Shown here piece after piece: positions 36,758-47,233 of a stretch of 64,000 nucleotides of DNA (position 1 is its first letter; each line of letters begins with the position of its first letter). Both the position numbers and the translations under genes were made by a program. The stretch lies in contig JAKQJM010000057.1 of the NCBI GenBank assembly GCA_029561145.1, positions 1 to 64,000 on the forward strand. The letters run 5' to 3'. A model generated the notes under the pieces. It was given only the letters and a program-made list of their open reading frames with translations. It made no database searches and was not told the DNA's origin. Origin of the DNA: Pseudomonadota bacterium (lineage in GTDB: Bacteria; Pseudomonadota; Gammaproteobacteria; Xanthomonadales; Rhodanobacteraceae).

Positions 36758-38017
36758 TCAGCCCTGCTTGACGCCCTGATTCTTCAGGCTCTCGAGGCCG
36801 GCCAGATCCAGCGATGTCAGCGCGGACTTGAGCACGGCCATGTCGAGCCCCTCGCCGTTGCCGCTCAGCTTCACCGAGAAGCGGTCGCCGAGAATGATGC
36901 CGAACTCGCCACTGTGGCTGTTGCTGTCCCAGCGTTCGTTGACCAGGCGGCCATCCTGCTTGTAGGTCTTCTCGTAGCCGTATTCGGTCTGCTTCTCCGA
37001 CTCGATTCCGGCAAAGCCAGCCAGGGCCATGATGCCCTTGGCACCACCCATGTCGGTGACTTCGAGTTGCAATTCGTTGTTGTCCGCATCGCGATAACTC
37101 GCATGACCGGTGCTGACCTGTACACCCATCGCACCATTGCGCTCGACCGAAATCGATGAACGCTTGAATCCCGCCAGCTTCTCGGGCAGGAAAGGCTTGA
37201 TCGCATCGGGCGGCAGCGCTTCGACCTGATCACCGCCGCCGAGCATCGAGCCGAGCATCGCGGTTGCCGCTTCGGCCTGGGCATTGGAATCGCCGCTCTT
37301 CTCGGCCGCTTCCATCTTCTTCCCCTGCTGCTCCATCTTCTGGCCAAGCGCGGCGAGCTTGCCGAGGGCGCTGTCGGTATCCACCGTCACGCTGCTGCTG
37401 GTGCTGGTGCCCATGCTGAGCGCGCTGGCGGCGCTGCCGGCTGCAGTGATGCCGCCAACAACCATGCCAACCACGATACTGAGCACGAAGCCGATGACAA
37501 TGACGACGGCGGTGTAGCCGACCGACTTGTCCGGCGGACTGCGCATGGTGTGCGGAAGGCCGACGTAGAGCAGGTAGATGCCATAGATCGCGCCGGCCAG
37601 GACAACCAGCCAGCCAATCCACGGAATGATCGTGGCAATGCCGGCGACCCAGCTTGCCGTGTAGGTATACGCCGACGTCTTGAGCGCCTGGACGATGTTT
37701 TTCTCGCCGCCAAAACTCGGTGCCAGCGCATCGATGATCAAGGCGACGAGATAGACGATACCGAGCGTCAGTGCATAGCTGACCAGCATGCCGATGATGC
37801 CGCTGACCATCGGCGTGCGCACCGTGATGCCGAACAGGCTGAATCCAATCAGGCTGCCCTTGATGAATCCTGCGATTGCGGGAATCGCGGCGAGCACGAG
37901 GATGTAGTTCTTGTACAGGTTGGCGACCGTTTCAGGCTCGGCCGCGATGACCGGCCATTCGGTCCTGGGCGACAACAGAATGGCCTTGGCACGGGCGATG
38001 AGTTTTGCGAAATCCAT
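36758..38017 (-). CDS. Yip1 domain membrane protein
   Basis: N-terminal LIARAKAILLSPRTEWPVIAAEP followed by five hydrophobic segments, Yip1-like. Confidence 0.82.
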   Translation of the reverse strand: MDFAKLIARAKAILLSPRTEWPVIAAEPETVANLYKNYILVLAAIPAIAGFIKGSLIGFSLFGITVRTPMVSGIIGMLVSYALTLGIVYLVALIIDALAPSFGGEKNIVQALKTSAYTYTASWVAGIATIIPWIGWLVVLAGAIYGIYLLYVGLPHTMRSPPDKSVGYTAVVIVIGFVLSIVVGMVVGGITAAGSAASALSMGTSTSSSVTVDTDSALGKLAALGQKMEQQGKKMEAAEKSGDSNAQAEAATAMLGSMLGGGDQVEALPPDAIKPFLPEKLAGFKRSSISVERNGAMGVQVSTGHASYRDADNNELQLEVTDMGGAKGIMALAGFAGIESEKQTEYGYEKTYKQDGRLVNERWDSNSHSGEFGIILGDRFSVKLSGNGEGLDMAVLKSALTSLDLAGLESLKNQGVKQG

Positions 38018-38212
38018 GGTGTCTCCCCTACGTGATGAGTTGAAGCGCTGCGAGCGCGGTCGAACAGTCGCATTCTAGGCCACCGCAGCACGCAAGGATG
38101 GCCATCTACCCATTCCCGCATTGCGAACCGTTCGGCGGGACAAGTGTGACCTGCTTGGCATAATCCGTGCTGCTAAACTGCATGGCTATCGTCATTCCGG
38201 GAGTCTCGAGGT

Positions 38213-38431
38213 ATGTCATCGCGTAATCCTGCAGCCGAAGCGCGTATTCCGGCCAATGCAGAAAACCGCTACCGGGTCGGTCGTGCAGACCTGCCGTTGA
38301 GCTGTCCGATGCCCGCCATGTCGCTGTGGAACTCGCATCCGAAGGTCTACCTGCCGATCGAGGAACAGGGCGGCAAGGCGAAATGTCCGTACTGCGGAGC
38401 TGAATACGAACTCGAAGACGGATCGAATTGA
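38213..38431 (+). CDS. Zinc-finger domain-containing protein (zf-CHCC-like)
   Basis: LPLSCPMPAMSLWNSHPKVYLPIEEQGGKAKCPYCGAEYEL. Confidence 0.88.
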   Translation: MSSRNPAAEARIPANAENRYRVGRADLPLSCPMPAMSLWNSHPKVYLPIEEQGGKAKCPYCGAEYELEDGSN

Positions 38432-38464
38432 CACGCCCGCCCCCTAGCTGACGCCGAGGCCGCT

Positions 38465-39625
38465 TTGTCCGATCAAGGTTCCAATGTGACACGCCGGCGC
38501 CTTTGCGTCGTGCAGCTTGTGCCTGCTCTGGTGTCCGGGGGTGCCGAACGCTCAACCCTGGAGATCGGCAGGGCACTGGTCGAAGCCGGACATGAGTCGA
38601 TTGTCATTTCGGGCGGTGGAAGGCTGGTCGCGCGCCTGACCGCGGAGGGCAGCCGTCACATCGAATTGCCGATCGGAAGGAAATCCCTGCGAACCCCGTT
38701 TCTCGTGCCACGACTGCGTGCGATCCTCGCCGAGGCCAAGCCCGATATCGTGCATGCGCGGTCGCGCATGCCAGCCTGGCTGGGCTGGTACGCCTTGCGC
38801 GGGCTTGCCGCGCCACGCCCCCATTTCGTGACCACCGTGCACGGCCTGAACTCGCCGGGCTGGTACAGCGGCATCATGGCCCGCGGCGATCGCGTGATCT
38901 GCGTCTCCAATCTCGTTCGCGACCATGTGCTGCGTCACTATCGCCATACGAATCCGGCCCGCCTCGTGCTGATCCCGCGTGGCGTCGATTCGCTCGAATT
39001 TCCGTATGGCCATCAGCCGGACGACGAATGGCGCACGCGTTTTCTCGCCGACTATCCCGCGCTGGATGGTGCGCCGTTGCTGACACTGCCGGCACGCGGA
39101 ACGCGACTCAAGGGGCATTCCGACGCGATCGAACTGCTCGCCGATCTCAACGCGCGCGGGGTTGATTCCCGCTTGCTGCTGCTCGGTGCGCGTGAACCCG
39201 GCCGCGAGTCCTACGTGGCCGAACTCGAGACGCTGGCGGTCAAGCTCGGTGTATCCGACAAGCTCGTGATCAGCCCGCCGCGCGCCGACGTGCGCGACGT
39301 CATGGCGATCTCGACCTTGATCCTGCAGCTCAGCACGCAGCGTGAATCGTTCGGTCGCACCGTGATCGAAGCGCTTTCGCTGTGTCGACCGGTGCTCGGA
39401 TATGCGCATGGTGGTGTTGGCGAGTTGTTGACCGATCTCTATCCGATGGGCCGGGTGCCGCCCGGTGACCGTGCGCGCCTCGCCGAGCGCGCCGCCGAGC
39501 TGATGCGCGCGGCGCCGGCGATCCAGCCATTGACGCGCTATCGACTGGTCGACATGCAGGAAGCCACGCTCGCCCTGTATGCCGAGCTTGCCAACGAACC
39601 GCGTCGCCGACGCAGCGATCAATGA
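38465..39625 (+). CDS. Glycosyltransferase family 4-like protein
   Basis: VVQLVPALVSGGAERSTLEIGRALVEAGH; ESFGRTVIEALSLCRPVLGYAHGGVGELL; TTG start. Confidence 0.88.
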   Translation: MSDQGSNVTRRRLCVVQLVPALVSGGAERSTLEIGRALVEAGHESIVISGGGRLVARLTAEGSRHIELPIGRKSLRTPFLVPRLRAILAEAKPDIVHARSRMPAWLGWYALRGLAAPRPHFVTTVHGLNSPGWYSGIMARGDRVICVSNLVRDHVLRHYRHTNPARLVLIPRGVDSLEFPYGHQPDDEWRTRFLADYPALDGAPLLTLPARGTRLKGHSDAIELLADLNARGVDSRLLLLGAREPGRESYVAELETLAVKLGVSDKLVISPPRADVRDVMAISTLILQLSTQRESFGRTVIEALSLCRPVLGYAHGGVGELLTDLYPMGRVPPGDRARLAERAAELMRAAPAIQPLTRYRLVDMQEATLALYAELANEPRRRRSDQ

Positions 39626-40905
39626 GCGAGCTTCGCCGCGGCGAACTGGCCGCCCTGTTGGTCGTACTCGGTGTGCTGGTGTTGCTGCCGATTGGTCGCA
39701 GTTCGGAACTGCCGATCCTGATCGGCGCAGTTGGGGGTCTCGTTCTGATCCTGCGCCATCGGATGGCGCCGCTGATCGATCCCGGCGTGCGCCTGGCCGT
39801 CCTGTTGTTCGTCTGCTACTGGTTGCCGATCGTGGTATCCGGGGTGGCTGCCGTCGCACCCGCGAAGACCTGGATGACGGCGCTCGACAGCCTGCGTTTC
39901 CTGCCGTTTGCGTTGTTCGTGCTGTGGGCCTTGCGCAAACCGGCGTTCTGGCCACCGTTTGTATTTGCGATCGCGGTGGTTACCGGACTCTGGTTGATCG
40001 ATGCCTGGTTGCAGTTGCTGACCGGGTACAGCCTCGGTGGTGCGCCGGAGATCGAACGCCTCTCCGGCATTTTTGGTGCCGACAACCTCAAGCTCGGGCC
40101 TGTGCTGGCAATCCTTTCACCGTTCGTGCTGCTGGTCGCTCGCGAGCGCGGCGGGCGGGTCGGCCTGCTGCTGGCGTTCGTGCTCGTGCTCGTGCCCGTG
40201 TTGATGGCAGGGTCGCGCGCCGCGTGGTTGTCGTTTGCGCTGGTGACGATGGTCTTCGGCTGGCGCGAGACGCGCAGTTTCCGACGTTTTCTTCCGCTGA
40301 TCCTCGGCGCGTTGCTTGGCGTCGCCTTCAGCGTCGGCATGGTCCTGCGTGATTCCGACGGGTTCGATGCGCGCATCGAGAGAACCCTGCTCGTGTTCAA
40401 GGGCACCGAGCAGGCCGTCGATGATGCCTCGGCGGGCCGCCTGCGCATCTGGCATGCCGCGGCGGACATGATCCGCGCGCATCCGTTCACCGGGGTCGGC
40501 GCGCGCGGCTTTCGCCATGACTACGCCGAACACGCGTCAGCCGGCGATCGGTTCGTCGATCCACAGAGCGGGCAGGGTGCCTCGCATGCGCATCAGGTCG
40601 TGCTGGAAGTGCTGAGCGAGACCGGAGTGTTTGGCTTGCTGCTGTGGATATCCGGCGCCGTGCTTGCAATCCGCTGCTGGCGGCGCGCGGCTGCCGACCA
40701 ACGTGCCCGTGCGTTCGCGCCGGGCGTCGCCCTGGCCGTGATGTGCTTCCCGTTGAACACCCACTTCGCCTTCTATTCGGCGTGGTGGGGCCTATTCTTC
40801 TGGTGGTTGCTGGCGATCTTCTGCGCCGCCCTGGCGATCCCCGCGCAGCAGGGCCAGGGCCAGACTGCCGACGACCGCCGCCGCAAGGATCAGGACGGCC
40901 CATAG
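39622..40905 (+). CDS. O-antigen ligase family membrane protein
   Basis: Multiple TM segments; HPFTGVGARGFRHDYAEH..ASHAHQVVLEVLSETGVFGLLLW Wzy/WaaL-type motif; 4-nt overlap with the upstream gene. Confidence 0.88.
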   Translation: MSELRRGELAALLVVLGVLVLLPIGRSSELPILIGAVGGLVLILRHRMAPLIDPGVRLAVLLFVCYWLPIVVSGVAAVAPAKTWMTALDSLRFLPFALFVLWALRKPAFWPPFVFAIAVVTGLWLIDAWLQLLTGYSLGGAPEIERLSGIFGADNLKLGPVLAILSPFVLLVARERGGRVGLLLAFVLVLVPVLMAGSRAAWLSFALVTMVFGWRETRSFRRFLPLILGALLGVAFSVGMVLRDSDGFDARIERTLLVFKGTEQAVDDASAGRLRIWHAAADMIRAHPFTGVGARGFRHDYAEHASAGDRFVDPQSGQGASHAHQVVLEVLSETGVFGLLLWISGAVLAIRCWRRAAADQRARAFAPGVALAVMCFPLNTHFAFYSAWWGLFFWWLLAIFCAALAIPAQQGQGQTADDRRRKDQDGP

Positions 40906-42207
40906 CAGTCCGCGCTTCCATCCCGGTGATTCCTTTTTCACTTCGGGCGGCGCTATGGCGCTTGCGCCCGCACTGGTCTGCAGCGCGCCGAGGCGGGCCG
41001 TCTGCGGCTCCCAGTTCGAACTGACCCGCAAACGGCCGATGGCCGTGGCGATCGGATAATCGGGATGGCGTGCGACGCGGCTGCCGACGGCAAGCAGGTA
41101 GGGCGCGTCGCCTTCGGCAAGAAAGACGATGCGTTTCGGACGATAACCTGCACTGATGCGTGGGGGTTGTGCGAGCGGCGTGGTCGAATCGAGGCGTACG
41201 TTGCGCGTGCGTGATCCGGATGAAAGCGCGATTTCCGGATTCTCGATCAGATCGTCGCCGCGCCGCAGCCGATAGGCGGTGGTCTGGCCGCGCGGGTACC
41301 AGCGCATGCTGCCATCACTGGCAGCGGCACCGGTCAGCACCTGCAGATTGGCGAGCGCATTGTCGTCGGACAGGCCGAGCCGGATCTGACTGACCGGCAA
41401 CGCGGCCGGCAGCTCGTAGCGCCACTGGATCTCGTGCGTCGCGTCATCAGTGACCATGCTGCGATACGTGGCATCGACCCACTGCAGCGGCGCGGGTGCG
41501 CCTGCCTGCTCGTAGCGGCCACTGATTTCGGCGTGCAGGCCGATCAGGTCGGGGCCGTCATCGGTACGGACCAGGCGCAGATAGGACAGTCCCGGGCGAT
41601 CCAGCCGGATGTCGCGACGATCGATGCGCGTGCCATCTTCCTCGAGCAGCAGGACGCTCGCCCCGCGCCGCGCGTAGATCCATGACTCGAGGTCGCTGCT
41701 GCCGTGGACGTCGAAACGGGCCACGACGCCCGACGTGGGCGACTCCCAGTCGAGGCTGATCGTGTCGACACCGACGTTCAGGTTGCCGGTATCGATCAAC
41801 CATTCGCGATTCGGCCGGGAACCGGTGGTCGATCGGACTTCCACCGCCTGTACTTCACGCCGCTTGCCGCGATCGTTGCCGGAGACAAAACGCACGCTTT
41901 GCAATTGCCTGGGAACGATGACTCTCGGCAGGCTCAGCAGCGCCACTGGTTCGCGATCCTCGAAGACCTGGACCGGCGTGATCTCGTTCCACGGGCCGAG
42001 CGGAACCGGATTTCCCGCGGCGTTGAAGATCGCGATGTCGCGCAGGTCCTCATCCTGCGACCAGCGGTAGGCATCGATGTCGAGATCCACCAGCCAGGCG
42101 GCCTGATCGCCGGTGGTCGTGATCGGAAAGACCGCAGCATAGTCGGCAGGACCGGTCGCCCTCGCGGCGCCCGCGGCAAGCAACGCCAACACGATCCATC
42201 GCCTCAT
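40792..42207 (-). CDS. DUF3999 family protein
   Basis: Signal peptide, GPADYAAVFPITTTGDQAAWLVDLDIDAY; C-terminal TM; coupled to a DUF2339 gene. Confidence 0.75.
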   Translation of the reverse strand: MRRWIVLALLAAGAARATGPADYAAVFPITTTGDQAAWLVDLDIDAYRWSQDEDLRDIAIFNAAGNPVPLGPWNEITPVQVFEDREPVALLSLPRVIVPRQLQSVRFVSGNDRGKRREVQAVEVRSTTGSRPNREWLIDTGNLNVGVDTISLDWESPTSGVVARFDVHGSSDLESWIYARRGASVLLLEEDGTRIDRRDIRLDRPGLSYLRLVRTDDGPDLIGLHAEISGRYEQAGAPAPLQWVDATYRSMVTDDATHEIQWRYELPAALPVSQIRLGLSDDNALANLQVLTGAAASDGSMRWYPRGQTTAYRLRRGDDLIENPEIALSSGSRTRNVRLDSTTPLAQPPRISAGYRPKRIVFLAEGDAPYLLAVGSRVARHPDYPIATAIGRLRVSSNWEPQTARLGALQTSAGASAIAPPEVKKESPGWKRGLLWAVLILAAAVVGSLALALLRGDRQGGAEDRQQPPEE

Positions 42208-44897
42208 GCGTTGTCACCTTGTGCATTTTGGCGCGGGGGCGCCGGTGCGAGGTAGCCGACCAGGGTGCAGAGCAATCCGTAGGCGATGAACGAGGCGATG
42301 CCGAACAGGTTGCCGAGATGCTGGCGATCGATCAGCAGCAGCTTGATCAGGACCACGCCCATGAGCACGGCGCTGGCCAGCCACAGTGGCCGATTGCCGC
42401 GTCGGGAACCGATCACCCATCCGGCCACGCCGAGTATGCTCCAGACCACGGCCAGGCTGGTCTGCGACAGGCTCGCGCTGAGCAACCCGCCATCCCAGGG
42501 GATGCCGCCCAGATGATGGGCGCTGCGCAAGGTGGCCGCGGTGATCAGGACGAAGCCGCTGAACGAAAGGAGTGCGGGACGGTGCGAGCGAAAGAATGCG
42601 GATGCATCCTCGTCGCGCGTCGCAATGGCCAGCGCGATCAGTCCCGCGAACTGGAACAGCTCCAGTGGATTGAACAGCGGAATGAAGCCGAGCGGAGCGG
42701 AGTCGCCGGGATGGAACAGGCCGATCGTCATCAGTAGGCCGAGCACGATCAACTGGGAACCCAGCATGGCTGACCGATAGCGCGGAAATTCCCGCGACAG
42801 GGGCGGCGCTATCCAGTCGGGACGGCGCAGCACGAACAGGTGCGCGATCAGCAACGGCAAGCCGAGCATCGCGACCAGCCAGCCGTTGCCCAGCCCGGAG
42901 TGGATCGCGAATTCGCGCAGGCTCATTGCGGCGACCAGCGTCCATACCCACAACCAGCCAAGGTGGGCGGTGGTTTGCGCGGAATCGGCGCTGCCACGCA
43001 GGCAAAGCAACGCGCGCCAGCCGAAGACGAAAAAGGCCAGGTGGGCGAGCAGGCTCCAGGTCGAGAACAACTGGTTGTCGGTGTTGATCAGGATGCTGGT
43101 CGGCACGACCAGCCAGAACAGGATCGCCGTGGTCCAGGCCAGCGCGAGTCGACGCCATGCACGCTCCGCCTCGGCGGCCAGCCACGCGGTTCCCGCGATC
43201 AGGCCGAGGATCGCGGGCAACTCGTGGGTCGAGGCCACATGACGCATGATCTCGATCAGCCAGGCGCCGAACCACCAGGCCAGTCCCCACAGGTACAGGA
43301 GCAGGCCCAGTCCGCTGGACGCGCGGGCACGCTGATAGAGCCAGGCGGAAATCAGTGCGGCGGCGGCGATCAGGATCGCGCCGACGAAGGCGCCATTGGC
43401 AATCGGCAATTCCTCGATCGGGCGCGGCGACCAGGCAAAGGCGAAGGCGCCGGCAGCGAGCACTTGCAGAAGCAGCCCGATCCAGCGTGGCAGGCGGCGT
43501 TGCTGGCGCAGGCCAAGCCAGAGCAGGGCCGCGCCTTCGAGTGCAAACAGGCAGCCGGTGGTGCGCGCCGACAAGGCCAGCGGAATGGCCAGGGTCGAGA
43601 AGCCGAGCGCGAGCACGGCGTATGCCTCGCCGAGCACGCGGACGCGACGGATCAACGCCCAGGCAAGCACGATGTAGATCACTCCGAGGACCAGCGCCGA
43701 AATTGCCAGCGGGATGCGCTCGCCCTGCAGCAGGGCCGCCTGCAGCGAGAACGCTATCAGCGGATTGGCGAAGATCAGCGAGCCATCGACGGCATCGGGG
43801 CGCTCACGCCCGAGCTTGAGCGCGTACAGGGCCGGGATCGCGAGATAGATCGCGAAATACAGCAACAGGAACGGTTCGGTGCTGTCGAACAGCTCGGGTT
43901 TGTAGGACAGCACGCCCCAGATCGTGCCGATCGCGAACGTGAAGAAGAAGCCGAGCAGGTTGAGGATGCGCCAGGCGCGCGTCCAGGCGATCGCGAAGAT
44001 CGCGATGTTGAGCAGCGCGTAGTAGGAAAACAGCACGACATGGTTGCCGCTGCCGGTCGATATCAGGATCGGTGCGGCGAAGCCGGCGAGGATGCCGAGC
44101 ACAGCAAGCGCGAGTGCATCCTGCAGGACGGCAAGCACGCAGACGCCAGCCACGAGTACGAGCATCAAGGCGAACGCGGCAGTCGCCGGCAGCAGATGGT
44201 AAAGGCGGAACGCGGCGAACACGGTGAGCAGGAGGATGCCGATGGCGCCGCCCTGCAGGCTCAACGAAAAGCCCCGCTTGGCGTGGCGCTGGCGCCAGGC
44301 GAAAACCAGCGCGGCGACCGAAGCGAGGGCGATGCCGGTCAGGCGAAACTCGATCGGGAAGGTGAACCAGCCTTCGTCGGCGGCGTACTTGAGCAGGGCG
44401 GCGACGCCGGCGAACAACACCAGCATGCCGACCTTCACCGGGACATTGCCTTCGGTGAACCATGATTTGATCGAGCCGAGCAGGCGTTCGCCGAAATCCT
44501 CGCGATACGGCTCGGCTTCGGCAGCCGCGACCGGTCGCGGCGTTTCCGCCCAGACCGCGTCGACCCGCGGTGGCGGCGGCACCGCCGGCACGCTGTCAAT
44601 GACGAACGGCTCCGCTGCCTCGGTGATGACGGGTGTCGCGCTGCGCAGATCGAGCACGGCGCCCGGCATCGCGACCGGATCAGGACTTGCCACTGGCGTC
44701 GGCATGGCGAGCGTGCCTGATTGGGCCAGTCGCTTCTCGATGTGGCGCACGCGCGCGCCCAGATCGGCCGAGCGCCAGGTCAGGTAGCCGCACGCGGCAC
44801 CGCCGAGCAAACCGAGGATCGCTGTCGAATCGTCGGCGATCGTCGCACCGAGAATCGCACCAAACAACGCGCCGAGCACGCCCCAGACCCATCCCAT
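42204..44897 (-). CDS. DUF2339 family polytopic membrane protein
   Basis: Very hydrophobic, many TM segments; VKVGMLVLFAGVAALLKYAADEGWF typical of DUF2339. Confidence 0.82.
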   Translation of the reverse strand: MGWVWGVLGALFGAILGATIADDSTAILGLLGGAACGYLTWRSADLGARVRHIEKRLAQSGTLAMPTPVASPDPVAMPGAVLDLRSATPVITEAAEPFVIDSVPAVPPPPRVDAVWAETPRPVAAAEAEPYREDFGERLLGSIKSWFTEGNVPVKVGMLVLFAGVAALLKYAADEGWFTFPIEFRLTGIALASVAALVFAWRQRHAKRGFSLSLQGGAIGILLLTVFAAFRLYHLLPATAAFALMLVLVAGVCVLAVLQDALALAVLGILAGFAAPILISTGSGNHVVLFSYYALLNIAIFAIAWTRAWRILNLLGFFFTFAIGTIWGVLSYKPELFDSTEPFLLLYFAIYLAIPALYALKLGRERPDAVDGSLIFANPLIAFSLQAALLQGERIPLAISALVLGVIYIVLAWALIRRVRVLGEAYAVLALGFSTLAIPLALSARTTGCLFALEGAALLWLGLRQQRRLPRWIGLLLQVLAAGAFAFAWSPRPIEELPIANGAFVGAILIAAAALISAWLYQRARASSGLGLLLYLWGLAWWFGAWLIEIMRHVASTHELPAILGLIAGTAWLAAEAERAWRRLALAWTTAILFWLVVPTSILINTDNQLFSTWSLLAHLAFFVFGWRALLCLRGSADSAQTTAHLGWLWVWTLVAAMSLREFAIHSGLGNGWLVAMLGLPLLIAHLFVLRRPDWIAPPLSREFPRYRSAMLGSQLIVLGLLMTIGLFHPGDSAPLGFIPLFNPLELFQFAGLIALAIATRDEDASAFFRSHRPALLSFSGFVLITAATLRSAHHLGGIPWDGGLLSASLSQTSLAVVWSILGVAGWVIGSRRGNRPLWLASAVLMGVVLIKLLLIDRQHLGNLFGIASFIAYGLLCTLVGYLAPAPPRQNAQGDNA

Positions 44898-44929
44898 GCA
44901 CTGCACTCCCCTGATTCGTCCACGAACGA

Positions 44930-45880
44930 CTATCGGTAAAGGGACTCCTGTCCCGCTGGTCGGCTCTTGAAGCGCCGGTGTATCCAAAGGTACTGGCTAG
45001 GCGCTTCGCGCACCATGCGTTCGATCATCGCATTGATTCGAGCGGTATCAGTGGTTACGTCGGCGCCCGGGAAACCGGCGAGCGGCGCTTCGAGGCGCAA
45101 TGCATAGCCACCGTCGGGCAGGCGCCGATGAAAGAACGGAATCACGCAGGCGCCGGACAGGCGCGCCAGATGATGGGTTGCCGTCAGCGTCGACGCCGGC
45201 ACCCCGAAGAACGGCACGAAGACGGTGTCCTTGCCGCGCATGTCCTGGTCCGGTGCGTACCAGATGCACCCGCCGGCTTTCATGTAGCGGACGCACGCAC
45301 GCACTTCGTTCTTCGTGAACATCGTCGCCGCATACTTCTGGCGCGAGCGTCGGATCGCCCATTCGAAAGCGGCATCACCGTGCTCGCGATACATGCCGGC
45401 GAGCTCGATCCCGCCGCGTTCGACGAGCAGGCGTCCGGCCAGTTCAAGATGGGAAAAATGCGCGCCGGTGAGCAGCACGCCTTGTCCGCGAGCCGTGGCT
45501 GCAGCGACATGCTCGATGCCTTCGATCGTCACCGGAACACGGGCAATGGCCCGGCTCGAACCCATCCAGGCAAGCGCGAACTCGGCGAGCATGAGGCCGA
45601 CGTCGCGCAGGTTCTGCTCGAGCAGGCGTGCCTGCTGCACGGTATCGAGCCCGGGAAAGCACAGCGCGATATTGCGTTGCGCGATGCGCCGGCGCGAACC
45701 CGGAAGCCACGCAATCAACCCGCCCAGACATCGACCGGCAGCCATCAGCGCGCGATAGGGCAGCCGCGACAGCAGCCACAGCACGCCGATGCCGATCCAG
45801 GCGGGCCAATGCAATGGGCTGAGCAAGCCGGGCTGGAAGCGCGCTGCGGCGGAATTCATGGCGCCGATTATGGCGGCCAA
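44930..45880 (-). CDS. Lipid A biosynthesis acyltransferase (LpxL/HtrB-like)
   Basis: RRRIAQRNIALCFPGL; GVLLTGAHFSHLELAGRLL; WYAPDQDMRGKDTVFVPFFGVPA. Confidence 0.9.
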   Translation of the reverse strand: MAAIIGAMNSAAARFQPGLLSPLHWPAWIGIGVLWLLSRLPYRALMAAGRCLGGLIAWLPGSRRRIAQRNIALCFPGLDTVQQARLLEQNLRDVGLMLAEFALAWMGSSRAIARVPVTIEGIEHVAAATARGQGVLLTGAHFSHLELAGRLLVERGGIELAGMYREHGDAAFEWAIRRSRQKYAATMFTKNEVRACVRYMKAGGCIWYAPDQDMRGKDTVFVPFFGVPASTLTATHHLARLSGACVIPFFHRRLPDGGYALRLEAPLAGFPGADVTTDTARINAMIERMVREAPSQYLWIHRRFKSRPAGQESLYR

Positions 45881-45965
45881 GCCGGATTCTGCCTACGCGG
45901 CCTATACTGCCGGGCCTTTTTCGAATGCGGGTTCCGGTTTGCTGCGCCTGCTCTACACCTTGACC

Positions 45966-47222
45966 ATGTATCTGCTCACGCCGGTGATCCTGTATCGGCT
46001 GGCGGCGCGCGGTTTGCGCTATCGACGCTATCTGTCGCGCTGGAAGGAGCGCTACGGATTCTTTCCCGCCCCGGGTTTCGAGAACAGCAGCTGGGTGCAC
46101 GCCGTATCGGTCGGCGAGGTGAATGCGGCGGTGCCTTTGATCGAAGCGTTGATGCGGCGCTATCCCGATGCGCCGATGGTCGTGACCACCGTCACGCCGA
46201 CCGGCTCGGAGCGCGTGCAGAGGTTGTTCGGCGACCGCGTCTTCCACGTCTATCTCCCCTACGACCTGCCTGCCTCGGTCAAGCGCTTCCTCGATCGCAT
46301 CCGGCCGCGCTTCGCGGTGATCATGGAGACCGAGATCTGGCCCAACCTGTTCATCACCTGTCGCGAACGGGATATCCCGATCGTGGTGACGAATGCACGC
46401 CTTTCCGAGCGCAGCTTGCGTGGCTACGGGCCGGTTCGGCCGCTGGCCCGACGTGCAATCCGCTGCGCGAGCTTCGTTGCGGCGCAATCACCGGTCGATG
46501 CCGAGCGCCTGCGCCTGCTCGGCGCGGCGGTGACGCGCCTGGCTGTGATCGGCAACCTCAAGTTCGACATGCCGGTGCCGGCGAGCCTGGCCGATGCCGG
46601 TGCGGAATTGCGGAGTAGCTGGGGCGTTCGCCGACCTGTATGGATTGCCGCAAGCACGCATGAAGGCGAGGAACTGCCGGTGTTGAAGGCACACAGCGCG
46701 GTGCTGCAACGGTTTCCCGATGCCCTGTTGCTGATCGCGCCGCGTCATCCGGAACGATTCAAGCCGGTGGTCGGGGCATGTCGCTCGCTCGGCTTCACGA
46801 CGCGTGTGCGCAGCGAGGATGTCGCTGCCGATGAGCGTTGCCAGTGCTTCGTCGTCGACACGATGGGCGAGTTGCTGCATTTCTATGCGGCGGCCGACAT
46901 CGCTTTCGTCGGCGGCAGTCTCGAACCGATCGGTGGCCACAACCTGCTGGAGCCGGCCGCGCTCGGCAAGCCGGTCATCGTCGGTCCACATACCTTCAAT
47001 ACCGAAGAAGTGGCGACGAGCCTGATCGAGGCGCGCGCGGTGCTGCGCGTTGCCGACGAGATCGAGCTTGGCGTGGCCGTGATCCGGCTGCTCGCCCAGG
47101 AGGGCGAGCGTCACGCAATGGGGCAGGCCGCGCAAAGCGTGCTCGAACGCGAACGCGGCGCCGTCCAGCGGACCTTGCACATCGTCGAGCAGGTGCTCGC
47201 GAAGCAGCCGGTCACACTCTAG
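45966..47222 (+). CDS. waaA: 3-deoxy-D-manno-octulosonic acid transferase
   Basis: ERYGFFPAPG..WVHAVSVGEVNAA; METEIWPNLF; FVGGSLEPIGGHNLLEPAALGKPVIVGPH; start chosen at MYLLTPVILYRLA. Confidence 0.92.
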   Translation: MYLLTPVILYRLAARGLRYRRYLSRWKERYGFFPAPGFENSSWVHAVSVGEVNAAVPLIEALMRRYPDAPMVVTTVTPTGSERVQRLFGDRVFHVYLPYDLPASVKRFLDRIRPRFAVIMETEIWPNLFITCRERDIPIVVTNARLSERSLRGYGPVRPLARRAIRCASFVAAQSPVDAERLRLLGAAVTRLAVIGNLKFDMPVPASLADAGAELRSSWGVRRPVWIAASTHEGEELPVLKAHSAVLQRFPDALLLIAPRHPERFKPVVGACRSLGFTTRVRSEDVAADERCQCFVVDTMGELLHFYAAADIAFVGGSLEPIGGHNLLEPAALGKPVIVGPHTFNTEEVATSLIEARAVLRVADEIELGVAVIRLLAQEGERHAMGQAAQSVLERERGAVQRTLHIVEQVLAKQPVTL

Positions 47223-47233
47223 GGAAACGATCC

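Noticed and set aside
42840-44465. 541-aa plus-strand ORF
   Set aside because: Antisense to the DUF2339 membrane protein; highly polar low-complexity translation.
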